Assembly: GCA_963682055.1 (NCBI GenBank)
Contig: OY821740.1
Location: 42,242,795-42,306,794 of the forward strand
Length of the DNA: 64,000 nucleotides
Direction: 5' to 3'
Origin: Primula veris
Lineage: Eukaryota; Streptophyta; Magnoliopsida; Ericales; Primulaceae
Shown piece by piece: positions 26,740-40,180 of the stretch. The first letter of the stretch is position 1. Every line of letters starts with the position of its first letter. The notes beneath the pieces were generated by a model. The model was not told where the DNA came from. It searched no databases and saw nothing but the letters and a program-made list of their open reading frames with translations. Made by a program: the position numbers and the translations under genes.

Positions 26740-27918
26740 TCAAACAATGTCGCCATTAAGTAATAAGTATACCCATTCGAGGCGTTCGTCGAGATTCGGC
26801 AAGCTAGAAAAGTGATCTACCTTGGCCGCATCTTTGCAAATCAAGTTTCCCGCTTTGAGTCTACTAGTACGGTCAAGTGGAAGGTCCAACAACTCGCTGT
26901 GAACTTTTTCCCTTGCCTCCGAGAGATCTTGATCGTAAGCGATGCGTTGTGACATCACATTCATACTACAAACCGTTTGTTCAAAAAAAATTACCAAATC
27001 GATCCACAAGTACTGCTAGACCCTCATTGTGATTTCTTTCGCTTCGACTCCTCTTCCTCCCGCTCCCGCTACTACATCCTGTTTGCATAGGAGGTTGCGC
27101 ATTGGCCGAAAAGTCAGCGGGTGAATGTGGAACATGTGAACCATCATTTTCTGTTTGTATTTTTTCCTCATTCATAGCATTTAAAGTTTCCTCAGGACCC
27201 TCGGCTAATTCTCCAGTAGCTCGATCTTTACCGAACAAATGACACCAATTGTCGTAATCTGGAAATGGCTTGTTACGATAAGCTTTAACACTTTTATCTT
27301 TCTGTAAAAAGTGCAAGATTGTCATTGCAAAGAGTAGAATAAAACTGCCACATGGGGGCAAATGCTATAGTAAATATAGAAAACCAAAAATAAACATATG
27401 TCGAAAAATTCAACAAACAAACCCATAACAATTATGATCAAACAAACAAACAAAGCAAATGTCAAGTTCATTCACTTTTAACAAACAAGCCCATAACAGC
27501 TAATGACAGTAGCACAATTTATCTAATAAAAAATTCTTACCTTTACGTAATTTTTCCATACTTCATCACTTTCAACATTTATCGTTTTATCCGTATCATT
27601 CCATCCAAAACCGCTTGTTTGCAACATACCCAAAACTGCATCGTATTGGCATTTCCACAACTTCACTTTGGACTCGATATGAGGATTAACGACCAAATCG
27701 GTTCCTGAAAATCGTTCTTTAACCTTTAGCTCCAATTGCCCGTAGAACCCAGGTTTAAATCCTCCATTTTCTTGACGCCATTGTTGAGTAATAAGTTCCA
27801 CCATTGTTGCCATTAAAAAATCCTCCTCAATCTTCTGCCAAACTCGACGAGAAGTGACGGAGTTGTTTTTCCCCTTGCCTCGTTTGCTTCCTTACCGGCT
27901 GCCATGAGTGTTCTTCAT
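26740..27918 (-). pseudogene. Decayed Myb/SANT-like protein of PIF/Harbinger transposon type
   Basis: PIF/Harbinger transposons carry a Myb/SANT-like accessory protein beside the transposase, and host genes such as L10-interacting MYB proteins derive from it. Two exons are visible on the minus strand: about 27918-27541 and 27301-26740. Family landmarks are a Trp-rich start (RRVWQKIEEDF), GGFKPGFYGQLE, NPHIESKVKLWK, SGFGWNDTDK, and in exon 2 the NKPFPDYDNWCHLFGKDRATG block. Two lesions are evident. A TAA stop interrupts the N-terminal basic part just before GSKRGKGKN. A frame break lies in the run of eight T/A bases near 26983-26990, separating two parts of the C-terminus. No DDE transposase was found nearby, so the element is non-autonomous or partly deleted. 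Its termini could not be fixed. Confidence 0.75.
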
Positions 27919-29780
27919 CCCTATATTATGTCAAAAAAATATTATATTAGTAAAAAGTTCTAACAATAACAATTTTGAAACAACACAATCGAATTGCGCA
28001 GTAACGAGTTTTCATCAGTAATGAATTATATCATACCCATTATATTAGTTACATTAGCAACAAGTTGTAACAATATCAAGACTGCAATACTATAGAAGCG
28101 AATTTAAGTAGTAATAAATTTTCATTAGTAACAAGTTGTAACAATTACAAAACTAAAACCACATAAGAAATAAACTATTAAACACCACTTTTTATAATTG
28201 AACATGGAGCACAAGCTCAATTTTTAACAAAAAACTCAAAACAAAATACAAGCAACTTTCCAGTTCACCACAAAGAAGCAACACATTCACCGCATGGTTC
28301 AAATATACTAACACATACATAGTAATCATAATCAGATCATTCAAAAAATGGTAAGTGTGCTTCTGTTACAAGTTTTCTAATGTCCACCCCTCATAATAGC
28401 CAACTAATGTCAGTTTATACAAAGTTAAGATAAAAATGGGTTCTTTCAGCTGAAAAGCCCTAGTTAAAGACCTTAAAACAAAACAAGCTTAGTTATAAGC
28501 TGTCAAAACTAATAACGTACAACTTATAAGCAAAAATTGAAAAGAGGCTAGTTTATTCGAAGCTAAGATATATATTAAAAAAAAGGATTCATTCTGATTA
28601 AAAGCTCTAGTTACAGACCTAAGACCTTAAAACCAAAAGACTTAGTTTTAAGCTGTTGAATCTAAATTCCAACAACTTATTAGCAAAAAAAAAAAAATCA
28701 AAGAAAGGAAAGCTAGCTTAATTGAAGCTAAGAATTACAGAAAACTCAAAAACTTTAGAAAAAAGTCTCAATAATTTATTATTCTACTCAAAACATGCAT
28801 TACTAAATACAAATATAAAAAATATATTTAAAAATAGGTAATGAGTGAGCTAATCCTTTTGTTTAAACAAGCTGAAGAAGATCACATAACACGTCCCATT
28901 TGTTTCCGATCACCTACAAAAATACCATAAAAATATATAATTGTTTCACTAACAAAAGTTGAAAAATCAACAAAAAAAATAAAACTTCAGAAGCCTAATC
29001 ATACATAAAAAATATATGTTATTATTGAGAATATAAGTTAAAAAAAGTTGCCTCCATTTTTTTTGTGAACTAGAAAAGAGAAAGAATTGATAATAGCTAC
29101 AACAATGAAATAAAATCAGATAATTAAAAATCAAAACTATCCTCAATTTTGTAATAAATAAACCAGTAAAAAAGCAACAATTTTAAAACTTGTTCCTAAT
29201 TTTATTATCAATTAGAGATGAGTAAAAGATGAAAAAATGCCGATTATTTATACTTAAAATAGACCATATTCAAAGAATGAGAAAGAAAAATACCTCAACG
29301 CTGTATTTTGTTGGATATATAATGCCCATACTTTTGATATTTATATAGATAAAAGTTTCAAACGAATTGAAGAGAGATCTCAAGATGGTTGTACATATGA
29401 ATATGAGTTGACAAAAAAAGGGCGTGAATTTAATTTTATTGAAAAATCTATTGCGATCTGCCATGGTGGTTGATATTGAATGTGTGTGTATATGTATGTA
29501 TTTATCCTCTTTAGTTGGTGTCTTGAGAAAATAAAATAAAGGAGGAGAAAGATGAAGACAGCTGTAAAATAAAGGGTAAACTGGTATATTTTTATTGAAT
29601 GATCGCAGTTGGTATTTGTAATACCACTGTGGGGATGGGATTCTATATACCTGTAAACTGTATCATTTGTTATCATATGTATTAGAAGTAACGTGTCAAT
29701 AAAACCAACGAAATATCATATTAGTGGGACCATCGCTATTTTAAATCATACCGCTGTTTTATATGGTAAACAAAGGCGGC
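27919..29780. other. Flank of the Harbinger-like gene, AT-rich, with an imperfect tandem repeat
   Basis: No coding region is supported. Two imperfect copies of about 120-130 bp lie at about 28453-28567 and 28599-28731, sharing CTAGTTA-AGACCT, TTAGTT-TAAGCTGT and TTCGAAGCTAAG-like words. The segment ends at 29780, where the second copy of the SSL leader begins abruptly. Confidence 0.5.
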
Positions 29781-29816
29781 CTTATGTCATAGTGTGAGAA
29801 AGTTCAAACAAGAAAA

Positions 29817-32800
29817 ATGAAAAACACAAAGCTCATATTAACAGCCACTGTAATAGTAGCCTTCTCCATATTCATAGGACTTAACAACACTTCCCATTTG
29901 TACTTCACTCCGCCACGTGTCCCTGGTTCCCATGACAACCTCCACGTGGCAAATATAATCCATGTCACCGGAGCTTCCGGTCCGGAGAGCTTCGCATTTG
30001 ATCCTTCCGGAAGCGGGCCCTATGCCGGAGTAGCCGATGGAAGGGTTCTGAAGTGGCATGAACACAACCGTAGCTGGGTTGACTTTGCTGTCACAACTTC
30101 TCGGAGGTATACGAGTTCCGGTTATTTACATTAAAAGTCCTACTGTTTTGTTCAGAACATTGTTTTATCCTCATTTTAATTGCAACAGTAGCACATCATA
30201 AGAGTTTTAATTTTTAATTGTTCCGCTTTTAGTACAATCAACTGTCATCTCATAAGAACTTGAGTATCAGACTGTCACATTTCACAACTCGAGTATTGAT
30301 CTACATGTTTTGTCCACTTTTCAGAGGTACACAACTTCGGGTTAATTACATTAAAAGTCTACTGTTACATTCAATATATTATTTTATCCTCTTAGTTTTA
30401 AATTTGTAATTGCAACAGGTCTCACACCATAAGACTTCAACAAGTTATATAGGTCCGTTTTGCACAAGCTTATTTGTTCAAAACTCCGCTTTAAGAAAGC
30501 ACTGAGAATAAATCTTGCTTAAAAACGATGTTGTGTAAGTAATGTTTGGCACTACCTTAGATTTGTTCAGTTATAATGAGGGAAAATAGTTTAGCACAAC
30601 TCGTAATAATTTGGGTATCAGACTAACACTAGCACATTTCACAATTTGAGTATTGATCTACATGTTTTGTCCTAATTTGAATACCGCCGTTATTTTAGCT
30701 GGATGAAAGTTAGTTTAAATTATATTTTGGTTGCATAGTTTGTAAAATAATCTTATTCAATCCTAGATTTTTAAATAAACTACTTTCCAATTGCTAAATC
30801 ACAAATTATAAGCTAAAAGCTACTTTTCAATTGGTAAAACCATACCCCTAGCTTTTTAAGCAAAAAGCTAAGGAAAAAGCAATTGCTAGATGTTATTCCT
30901 GATAATAGACTAAAAAGCGAAAAAGGATTTTGTATCATGTTATTACGTTTGTGTGATACTTGTTTAGTGCTGTCTTTTTTTTTTTTTCACGATAATTTCT
31001 GTTGAAATCTTCTTCTACTTCAATAATTGGGGAAAACCTATAATTGTGCAAGTCAGGGAAAGGTAGTTAAGTCTAGGATATACCTAAAAGGGCTTGTAGC
31101 ACTGCATACATTGAGAAAAGTCGATATCAACCGTGTTTTAAAATAAAAACTACTCATCATAGGCTTTCCCCGCACATTAACAAAAAGGTAGGCACATGAA
31201 CTTATGAAGTTCATCACCTTCCACATAGAGGTCATCGTTCCGCCACTGATACAAGTGACCAACGATGTCTTAAATTTGGGTGCACTTGGGGACTATGTAC
31301 CGGTGCATTTAAAACTATGGGGAGCAAATAGTAAACGTAACTGAAACTACGGGGACTATTACTCTAATCAAGTTACTGTCTCTAAATTTTAGATCACACT
31401 TGTATATCATCCACGAGAAATTTGCTAATGTTGTTGAAGTCCTCATTTAGGAATGCTACACTTCTTAAGTTCTTATCCTATATTATAGCTTACAAATTGG
31501 TTAGGACTTAGGAGTATTGAAAGAGCACCTGTAAGGCTGTAAGATACAAATTTACAATAGGGAAGTCTTTATAAAGTGAGTTATTGTTTAGTCCAATTTC
31601 TAGCCTTCTGGAATCATAAAAGACAATATAACAAGGGAGAAATTTATCAGGTGTGCCACTGAAACGTAGTGTTTCACTATAATATCTTACTAATTATAAA
31701 GTAACAAATGTGTCAGATGTTGATGTTACTTGTCCAAAATTAAGTTTTATTAAACTTATGGGATCATGTGTTTGTAAACACCTAAAAATGTGTTGATGTT
31801 ACTAAGTCCAAAACAAAGAAATCAATCAGATTCATAATTAGTTCACTTAGCGTAATCCGTTTACTTATTTGTTGTTAAGGGGTGAGTGTACGAGTCCATT
31901 TGCCCCAGAAATGGAGCACATATGTGGAAGACCATTAGGCCTAAAATTCAATAAGAAGAACGGAGATCTTTACATTGCCGATGCATATTTTGGGCTTCAA
32001 GTAGTGGGCTCCGCTGGTGGCTTAGCTATCCAGGTAGTTCCTGAAGTTGAAGGCCGACGCTTACTCTTCACTAACGATATGGATATTGATGAGCTAAAGC
32101 AAGTAATCTACTTCACTGACACAAGCACCAGCTTCCACAGAAGGTATATAATGAAAATTCCTTTATTTTCTAGAAAAGGAAATATTTTGATTGATTTGGA
32201 ATGCCTCTTAATATGTTTTCCGCAGGCAATTTATGTCGTCGATCTTAAGTGGAGACAAGACCGGCAGATTGATAAGATATGAAATGTCAGGTAAAGAAGT
32301 GACTATACTCTTGAAGGACCTTGCTTTTGCCAATGGTGTAGCCTTAAGTAAGGACCGATCTTTTGTATTAGTGGCGGAAACAACTTCGTGCAGGTAAAAC
32401 TTAAGTTTTTCCTGTCTAATATTATCGAAATGACCATTGGACGAAACATCCATTGAGTAATTAAATATTTATTACCCAACTAGCAATCCGATCACGAGTG
32501 TCCCTCGTGGCGTGTACGTTCAACCTTTCCAACTTCGGTTCTCTCACAGGCCTGTATATTTTAACGGCATACAAATAAACATGCAAAAACTTTCAAGCAA
32601 CTAAATTAACACTATATATCCAAAAGGACCCTTGTTTTTCTATGTATATCAACCAATGCACCTGCTTCATTAGTTCTTTAGAATTTTTTGTATGATTTTT
32701 TTGTTCCTCTATCATGGTTCTTACTTCTTACGGGAATGACAGGCAAAATAAATTATATTTTGTAAATTATTTTGTTGACAACTTCTAGTCCATAGATTCA

Positions 32801-33381
32801 AAATTTAACAAACATATGAAAGTGTTTCAGAATTACAAAACTATCACTCTATTGTGGCCTCATTATGTATATGCGTAACATTCATTTCTTTTTTCATAAT
32901 GATGGTTTAGAAAGACATCTGTTTGGAAATGTTTGCGCAAGAATGTGTAAATATAGCATTATTGCTTAATATCCGCAGAATCCTAAAGCTCTGGCTTGAA
33001 GGCCCAAATTTGGGAAAACACGAGGTTTTCGCAGATTTGCCAGGATTTCCAGATAATGTTCGAAGTAATTCGAAGGGTGAGTTTTGGGTGGCTTTGCATT
33101 GCAAAAGAAGCACTTTTTCTCATTGGCTTGTGTCTAATCCATGGGTTGGAAAAGTTCTTTTAAAGCTCCCTTTTAGTTTCAAACAATTGCACTACTTGTT
33201 AGTGGGTGGTAAACCACATGCAACTGCAGTGAAATTGAGTGAAAAAGGTGAAATACTGGAGGTGTTGGAAGATAGTGAAGGAAAAAGCTTGAGATTTATT
33301 AGTGAGGTAGAGGAGAAAAATGGCAAGTTATGGATTGGGTCCCCGATGATGCCTTTCGTTGGAGTTTATGATTTGCATTAG
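29817..33381 (+). CDS. Strictosidine-synthase-like protein, SSL-a, intact
   Basis: Strictosidine-synthase-like proteins are six-bladed beta-propellers of the secretory pathway or vacuole. Most plant members are not known to make strictosidine, and the substrate here is unknown. Exons 29817-30106, 31880-32143, 32226-32393 and 32979-33381 join in one frame to 374 residues. A hydrophobic signal-anchor-like helix lies at about residues 5-22. Family motifs are GPESFAFDPSGSGPYAGVADGR, EHICGRPLGLKFN, GDLYIADAYFGL, VIYFTDTST, TGRLIRYE and FANGVALSKD, then GFPDNV and WVALH. The Str_synth region runs from VIYFTDTS across exon 3. It lies in a cluster with SSL-b and SSL-c but has four exons, because its exon 3/4 border is not present in the other two. 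Only 36 bp of leader is shared with the upstream exon copy, so its promoter may be new. Confidence 0.92.
30101..30672 (+). repeat. Tandem duplication in SSL-a intron 1 including a second splice donor
   Basis: The text from the exon 1 donor into the intron (30101-30320) is repeated, diverged, at 30321-30672. The second copy again reads AGAG|GTAC followed by GGTTAATTACATTAAAAGTC. Both end with GAGTATTGATCTACATGTTT. The first unit lacks about 110 bp that the second unit and the orphan copy at 26078-26190 keep. Confidence 0.75.
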
Positions 33382-34281
33382 TGAAGAACTTTGCAAAATA
33401 GAGCTGTTTATGGCTTCTTTTGTTCTTTAATTTTGTGTTGTTTCGTTTAAATCAGAATTATTACCAAGGGAATAGCTAGCAATGTGGTTGGCACAAGGAT
33501 CATAGCCTAGCTGCAAAGACAAATTATACCATGTGATGAGATTCATAACTCATGTGAGCTATGATAGCTAATTAGCTAGTCATGATTTCTTATTTCTTAT
33601 TTCTTATGTACTGTATTTGATAACTTTTGTGTTTATTTCATTTTACTTGTCATAAGGTCGAGGTGTTAGTGGCTTAGTGCATGGGTCTATGAATTCTGAT
33701 AATTCTAAACTACAACTAAACTTTCTGCACTAAAGCTGAAATTTACCAAGTAATTTGTTACCACAGATACTGACTTTACAAAGGAGGGTGTCAATTATTC
33801 CCAGTAGTTTGGTAAGCTAAATAGATTTATTGATCAAATATTAATCCTCCTTGAACTTATAGGTTCGTGCCCTAACATGATAGCTTTGCTTTAACAATAA
33901 ATTGTTCCGTTTGGCATAGGTCATCATCTGACCCACCTTTAATTTGATTAGAATGAGTAATTGATGTTTTACCGAATGGGTATACCGAAAGTCCACCAGA
34001 GGACAAAAATAGATTTGCAAACTTGGTACTTCTGTTAAAATTTCAAAAATCTTCTCACTTAATCCAATAGAGAAGTGACACCTTAGCATTAATTCCCAAA
34101 CTTATGGCTACATTCTCGGTACAAGAATCATTTCTCTAATAAAATATTGTTACCGATGCTTGAACAAGAAAACGCTCTATTTGATCTAAGAACAGGGAAG
34201 TCAGGAATGGTTCATGGGAGTGCCTAATTTACATAAATTATTAAATTGAGCTAAATAAAAATTGAGATGTGTCAAATTATC
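33382..34281. other. 3' flank of SSL-a up to the Copia insertion
   Basis: The first part is the probable 3' UTR. The rest is AT-rich with no gene that I can support; the ORF at 33841-34089 has no family features. Confidence 0.5.
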
Positions 34282-34286
34282 GTTTT

Positions 34287-34501
34287 TGTTGTAAGATTAT
34301 TGGACTCTTGGGCTTTTACTTAATGGGCCCCCCAGATGAGCTTGTAACCCTAACCCTCTATCTATATAAAGAGGGCTAGGGGTCTTGTATTTTATATACA
34401 TTCATATACATTCATATTCATTGATAATAAAAGACTATACTGTTCCCCCTCTCTCTCTACTTCTGTCTCCCTAAATACATAGCTAATAGTGTATTACAAC
34501 A
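34287..34501 (+). repeat. 5' LTR of the Copia element
   Basis: TATATAAA at 34363-34370 is a good TATA box. Just upstream, at 34345-34357, lies a telomere-box-like TAACCCTAACCCT. AATAAAA downstream may serve polyadenylation. It differs from the 3' LTR by three substitutions and one 3-bp indel. Confidence 0.93.
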
Positions 34502-34513
34502 CGTTATCAGCAC
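34502..34513 (+). other. Probable primer binding site of the Copia element
   Basis: CGTTATCAGCAC begins directly after the 5' LTR. It has the TATCAG core seen in plant Copia elements primed by an internal part of initiator tRNA-Met. The match is judged from memory. Confidence 0.5.
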
Positions 34514-36061
34514 TTTGCTCGAGGAGCTTGAGGTTTATTGCGTTATAAAAGTTCGATCGGGTTTAAGTTATTGTACTATCGACCTTCACCAGCATACCGT
34601 GCGAAAGGTAAACGAATTTTTCAAAATTCAAATTTATTTTATTGGAACGTGTAACATTAATTGCCATGTAACTGACGCACTTAACATAGCATATTCATAA
34701 TTATTGAATTGATATGTATAGAACTTATATCCATAAAATATTGCCACATGACTGCTTGATAGTTTCTACATGCATTGACGAGACAGGTTTGATTCATAAC
34801 GTATTGATACTGTATATTTACACACCAAATCATATAACCGGATTGTAAATCGAAAGTCATGTGATTGTTAACATGTATTAATCTGTTAGATTAAATCTGT
34901 AACTAACTGAAATGTATGTACTGATTTGTAATTCTCTGAAAGCTGTAAACTATTCTGTAAATTACTCAAGGACTAAACTGAAACTTGTCTGAAATTCTGG
35001 ACTGTATATGTAATAATGCTGTAAATATATATATATAGTTTGCTGTAATTACACGCATGGTCCTGTAGTATAATACTTATATGAAAACAGTACATATGGT
35101 TGATAAGTTATAATATCTGGTAAATATACACACACATGCATATATTTTTTTATTAAAAGGCAAGCGAATAAAAATTGCATGTTAATTGAATAAATTGATA
35201 TGTTTCCATGTAAATTTAACTCATTTGCATGTTAAAATATATTTTTTACCATATATAGAATTGATTGGTATATTAAAAATATATTGTTTGCTTGCATGTT
35301 AAAACTACCATGTATAGAATTATTAATATGGCGATAAACATAGATCATTTATTGATATCTTGTTAGCATAATCATATCTTTTTGATATTATCATATATAT
35401 AAATATCACATATGCCAGTAAATTATTGGATTAGATCTAATTGATAATCTTAAATTGATTTGATTTGATATGTTAGAATCGTCATGGATTGATTGATAAT
35501 CTTAAATTGATTTGATTATAACACCAAATCTACTGCATGATTAGATAGATTCTAAAATATATTTACTGCCTGTTTATATATGTGTGGTTAATCTAGATAG
35601 ATATTTTCTATGCTGCTAATATTATTGCCATATATAAATTGCGAAATCATATATATTCACATTTAAGTTGGAAAAATTATGAACCTTCCCCAAATAGGCT
35701 CACCTATTTGGATACGATGTCTAGGAAAGATATAGGCGGAAGTCGATATCCTAATGAGGTCGGGTTTTAAGTGGCATTCGTGCCCTCCACCCTCACCGTC
35801 TTTCCTGGTCGTTTTTCAAGTAGAGCTACCGAAAGGGGTTGACTAAATAATAATTTCCCCGAGTGTGTTTATATAGTGATGTATGTTTCGCCGAATTGGT
35901 GTCTCTGTATCGACCTGTCGTTCGATCAATGAGAACCTATTCACATTACACGCAAAACTATTTTTCGAAGCTGTCGTTTCGAAATAAAGTTTATGATTGT
36001 GCAAACCATAAACATATAAACCAGTCGTTTTATATGATAAATAATCCAGAACTCCCAACAC

Positions 36062-36300
36062 ATGTTGGATGCCATCTATGATGAGAAAAATCGTAAAAAC
36101 ATACTTGCGAAATGACTGTTTAAACGTTGATTTTAATCCGTCACCACATGTTACTCACCCTGATGTGTGAAAATGTGATGCCCAATTTTTTTTGGATGCC
36201 ATCTTTGATGAGTAAAACACAAATTTGTTGTTACCATCAGGATGAATGCTAAGGCGTTGATTTTATTCCGTCGCCACATTTGAGACGTGATGACGTCTAT
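36062..36300 (+). repeat. Imperfect 127-bp direct repeat in the Copia interior
   Basis: TTGGATGCCATCTNTGATGAG starts near 36064 and again near 36192. CGTTGATTTTANTCCGTC follows in each copy at the same offset. The repeat lies just before the gag remnant. Confidence 0.7.
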
Positions 36301-39300
36301 GGTGAACAAATGTCTGAAATTGACATATTGGAGCAATCCTTCACCAAAATACTAGCTTGGAAATTGTATTCCATAAGCAGTATCGTGAATTTATATTCAC
36401 CATGTTCCTTTATCACCCATCTGTTATTGGATAAGAAAATTACCCCGGTGAGTAGTTTTAATCCTATTGGGTCAATGGCGAATTGTTTGCCTGATATTAA
36501 TGCTCTTCGTGTACATTTTTTTTCCACGAATCGAGAACCGAGACAAGTGTTATTTGTCTCGAATTGTCACGATCCCGATGAATCGCCTAGCCAAGCGAGA
36601 TTTTAGACAATCGTCAAAATCGAAAACCTATGGCTCCAAGACTGTAATTGAAAGGAACAATATGACCCGTTGTCACAAAGCAAGAGATAATGCTCAATGA
36701 GGCAACTCTATGCTATAAATACAAAGGTCATGCACGGTTACTCCTTAAATAGTTCAAAACTATTACAAAGATGCAAAAACCGATGCTAATGTGGTTAAAA
36801 CTAACTGAAAGGAAACTCTTGAGACCCCCGGTTTTGTGGCTCAAATGAGTTTGGGACCTTTCTTTATTGATTTTGATAAATCATTGAGCCATTTTTTCGC
36901 TCATCTGGATTATGTTTTTCCATTTGGATTATGATTTTTCCATTTGGACATACTTTTGGATTATGGTTTGCCTGTTTACGAAATTTCTCGAAATAATTTA
37001 AAGTGTTTTGAGCAAATTCCTTTGACAAATGTGACCAAACTTTAAATTATGAAATTTTAGGCAATACTTGTGGTGTAGTTGGTTTTTTAGAAATAGTGGG
37101 TAACAGTGTACCATATAATTTCACCAACTATTTGCCTAAAAGAGTACTCAGTGACAACGATTCTGTACCTGTCGTTCCAAATCGAAATATTTGGTAAAAC
37201 CAAATTGATTTGTCAAGTATGAGGTCTTATACTCATGTAGGTCCTGCCGTACCTTGTTGAGTTATAAAATATTCGAGAAAACCAGTGTTACCTGGTAATA
37301 GCTCATGAAATAATTAAATTTCTTTACATAGCCTCCATTCAATACGATCAAAAACGTATTTTAGAGGAGTTGAAATGTCTTTCAAGTGGTTGCTACCACA
37401 TTTTTAAAGTATTTAAAGTTACCTTATCATTTCGCCTGTCGTCGAAATGATAAATGATTTAGATGCTAAGACATGATTGTCTGTACTATCATTCGCCTGT
37501 CGTCGATTGATAAGAGCATTTTGATATTGTGGCATTGACCGGATGAGATATTCCCGGGTCAAAAGACGATGCTTGATTTATAATCGCATCGCATTTGGAT
37601 TCTCTCTGAGAATATATTTCGTAATTAATCCGAAATTCATGCCACTAATGCTCACTTTGAAAGACTAGTATGTGTAAAGATCACGAAATAAACTCGTAGA
37701 ATTCTTGTAAAGAATTGAAGGAGTTATGTGGACTTATCCAACCATAAGACGGACCATAAATATAAATGGTTATGGTTGATGCATCGACAATAGGTCACAT
37801 GATTATTGTTGTCCACAGAAATGCAGTATTTTCCAAACTTTTAGCCCTATCATTAAGTTGATGGCCCATGATCCGGATTATCCTGAAAAGTCTAGCCGAC
37901 TTGATAATTCCGAAGAGTAATAATCGAAATTTCGATTTGAATTACTTGAGTTTGGAAATTGAAATTGAACATCCTGTCGATTATGTTCAGACCCAAATGG
38001 ACTCACGGAAAGTTTGATGATGCGACTGCAAATGATTGCACGCATTTCTTGGTCTTGCGCACCAAGATTTATATTTCCATGTGGGGTTATACTATTTTGC
38101 TGCATTGGTCCGTTATGAGGCCCATAGACACTCAAACACCATATGCGTACCAGCTGGTTACTGGTTATGAGCCAGAAGTCTCATATTAACGCGTGTTTGG
38201 AGTGCTTAATTAATATTTTGATTGAGCCGCTATAGCGTTCAAAATATGGACCTCTGAAGGGGACATAAGTCGATTATGAATCTCCTGCCTATCATTTGAT
38301 AGAGTAACCTTGGCAAGCGATCTCTTTACCGCATGATATGCGAAAGTGACATCGCTAAGACTGTTATCCCCGTCGTTAGGGGGAGATTTGCACGTTACCG
38401 TTGATAAGGAACGACGTGAAATAACGTGGCATAACCCACTCAGTCTTAGCTTGATCCCCAAAACTGCACTTAGTGATAAGTAAGTGCATAGACTCCCTCA
38501 AGTCTACCTAAATGCCAGACGCATTTAATGACTTTATGAGATGTCACGAGATCATTTATACCTGCTGCAAAATGCTTGCAAGGATAGACGTCCCTGTCGG
38601 ACGCCGTGTTCCTGTCGTAACACGTTGCTTTGGCCGAACCCGCCAAGCAAAGGACGCTGCCGTCGGCCGTCAGTCTGTCATCCTTCCTAAGATATGAGGA
38701 AGTTGACCGGTTCTTAATTCGTTCAGCCCCAGAGGTGGTGAACTTAAACTCGTTTGTCGCACGAGATTATAAAGGATCAATGAGATGTGTGATTTCCTCC
38801 TCATCCTAAGAATCTCGAAATTTCTGTCGATCATGATATCTTAGACGATATTGAAGCGAAACGAAACTGTCATTGATTATTTGTTCATATATTCGGTGAC
38901 GACTGATAATATGAACAAATTATGACAGAGAACCATGTACCGTTGCCTGAAGTCAACGTAGAATAGACTGTACTAATGGAAACTTGCAATCCAAGTAGAC
39001 TCCTTAGCGAAAGTGTGTTCGGACCTGTAGTTCCAACACCACCAATGTTAAACGAGTTCGTTTATTTGGTTATTCGTAAGGAAAAGTGATGAGAATAATG
39101 AGATTGTAGAATGCTCGCCTAGTAGCGCAAGGCTTCTCTCACACCTTGGAATTGATTACGAGATGGTTGATTTACTCGTAATGGACATTATAACAGTCCC
39201 CTATTTTACCAGTTTAGTAGTTTCCGAAAAACTGAGTATGCAGCCATGAATGTGGTCACAGTTTTATCTCTATGGGGATTTAGACAAAGCGATATAGATG

Positions 39301-40180
39301 AAGGTCTCTGTGTGACTTCATAATGCTTAAATCAAGTAGTTTCTGACCACGGAACACGATCTCAATTGACTGAGACGTTCACTATATGGATTAATATAAT
39401 CCGAGCGGATGTGGTATACCGCCTAAGTGAGTACTTGATTAGCTTGGGATACTTGAACAAGTATTATGCCCTTGCGTGTTTTATTACGCGATCCATTTTT
39501 GGATTTGCCTTCGAGATGAAGGATCTTGGGAAGACACGGTAGTGACTCAACCTGATGATTGAGTCCCGTAAAGATTGAATCTAAGTCCATGATTCAGACT
39601 ACACCCAGAAGGTGTTATGACGTTTTAGTCATCATGACGCTAAGTCGTCAGATTCTCCCATGATCGTTCGATCACTAGACATTGATATAGACCCAGTCCA
39701 TCCCTGATGAGACGATGAAGAGATATTGAACCATAATGTTCATATCTAAGTACAATAAGCACATCATTGTACTTGGTCTTATGTGCTAGGATGAACATCT
39801 CGTCTGTTGTGAATGGTATAGCTCGACACAACATCGCGCTAACACGCTGCCATCGAAATGGCACTAAAGACGCATTCCCTTACCTTATGGTAATTTTGGA
39901 AGTGGGCTAGTTTATCCCATTTGCGTCATCGAGTGTACCTACCCCCTTCGGTACTCGAATTAACGCAACCCTTTTTCGGTTATACCGATGCCGGTTACTT
40001 ATCAGACCCGCATAAGGGATATTCCTAACATGGTATGTCTTTACCATTAGGAATAAGGCGACATCTTGGAGGTCTTGGAATGACTCCAAGTGAATCACTC
40101 TGATCTATTCGTGCTCTATGAGACGACTAGAGAGTGTATATGACTTCGAGCTAGTATTAGTCATATTTGAATTACATATG
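36280..40180 (+). pseudogene. Decayed Copia gag-pol
   Basis: Pieces can be read in Copia order, all broken by stops and frame changes. A gag piece lies near 36297 (GEQMSEIDILEQSFT) and GSMANCLPDINA near 36470. A GAG-pre-integrase piece lies near 37530 (LWH...PDE). An integrase end lies near 38120-38190 (QLVTGYEPEVS), followed by a DLFTA...SLGGD piece near 38310-38390. Reverse transcriptase lies near 39120-39330 (GIDYE, VMDIITVPYFTSLVVSE). RNase H lies near 39975-40030 (GYTDAGYLSDPHKG). No protein of useful length can be made. Confidence 0.85.

Noticed and set aside
36280..36700. Novel gene of about 108 residues
   Set aside because: It contains Copia gag text and lies between matching LTRs.
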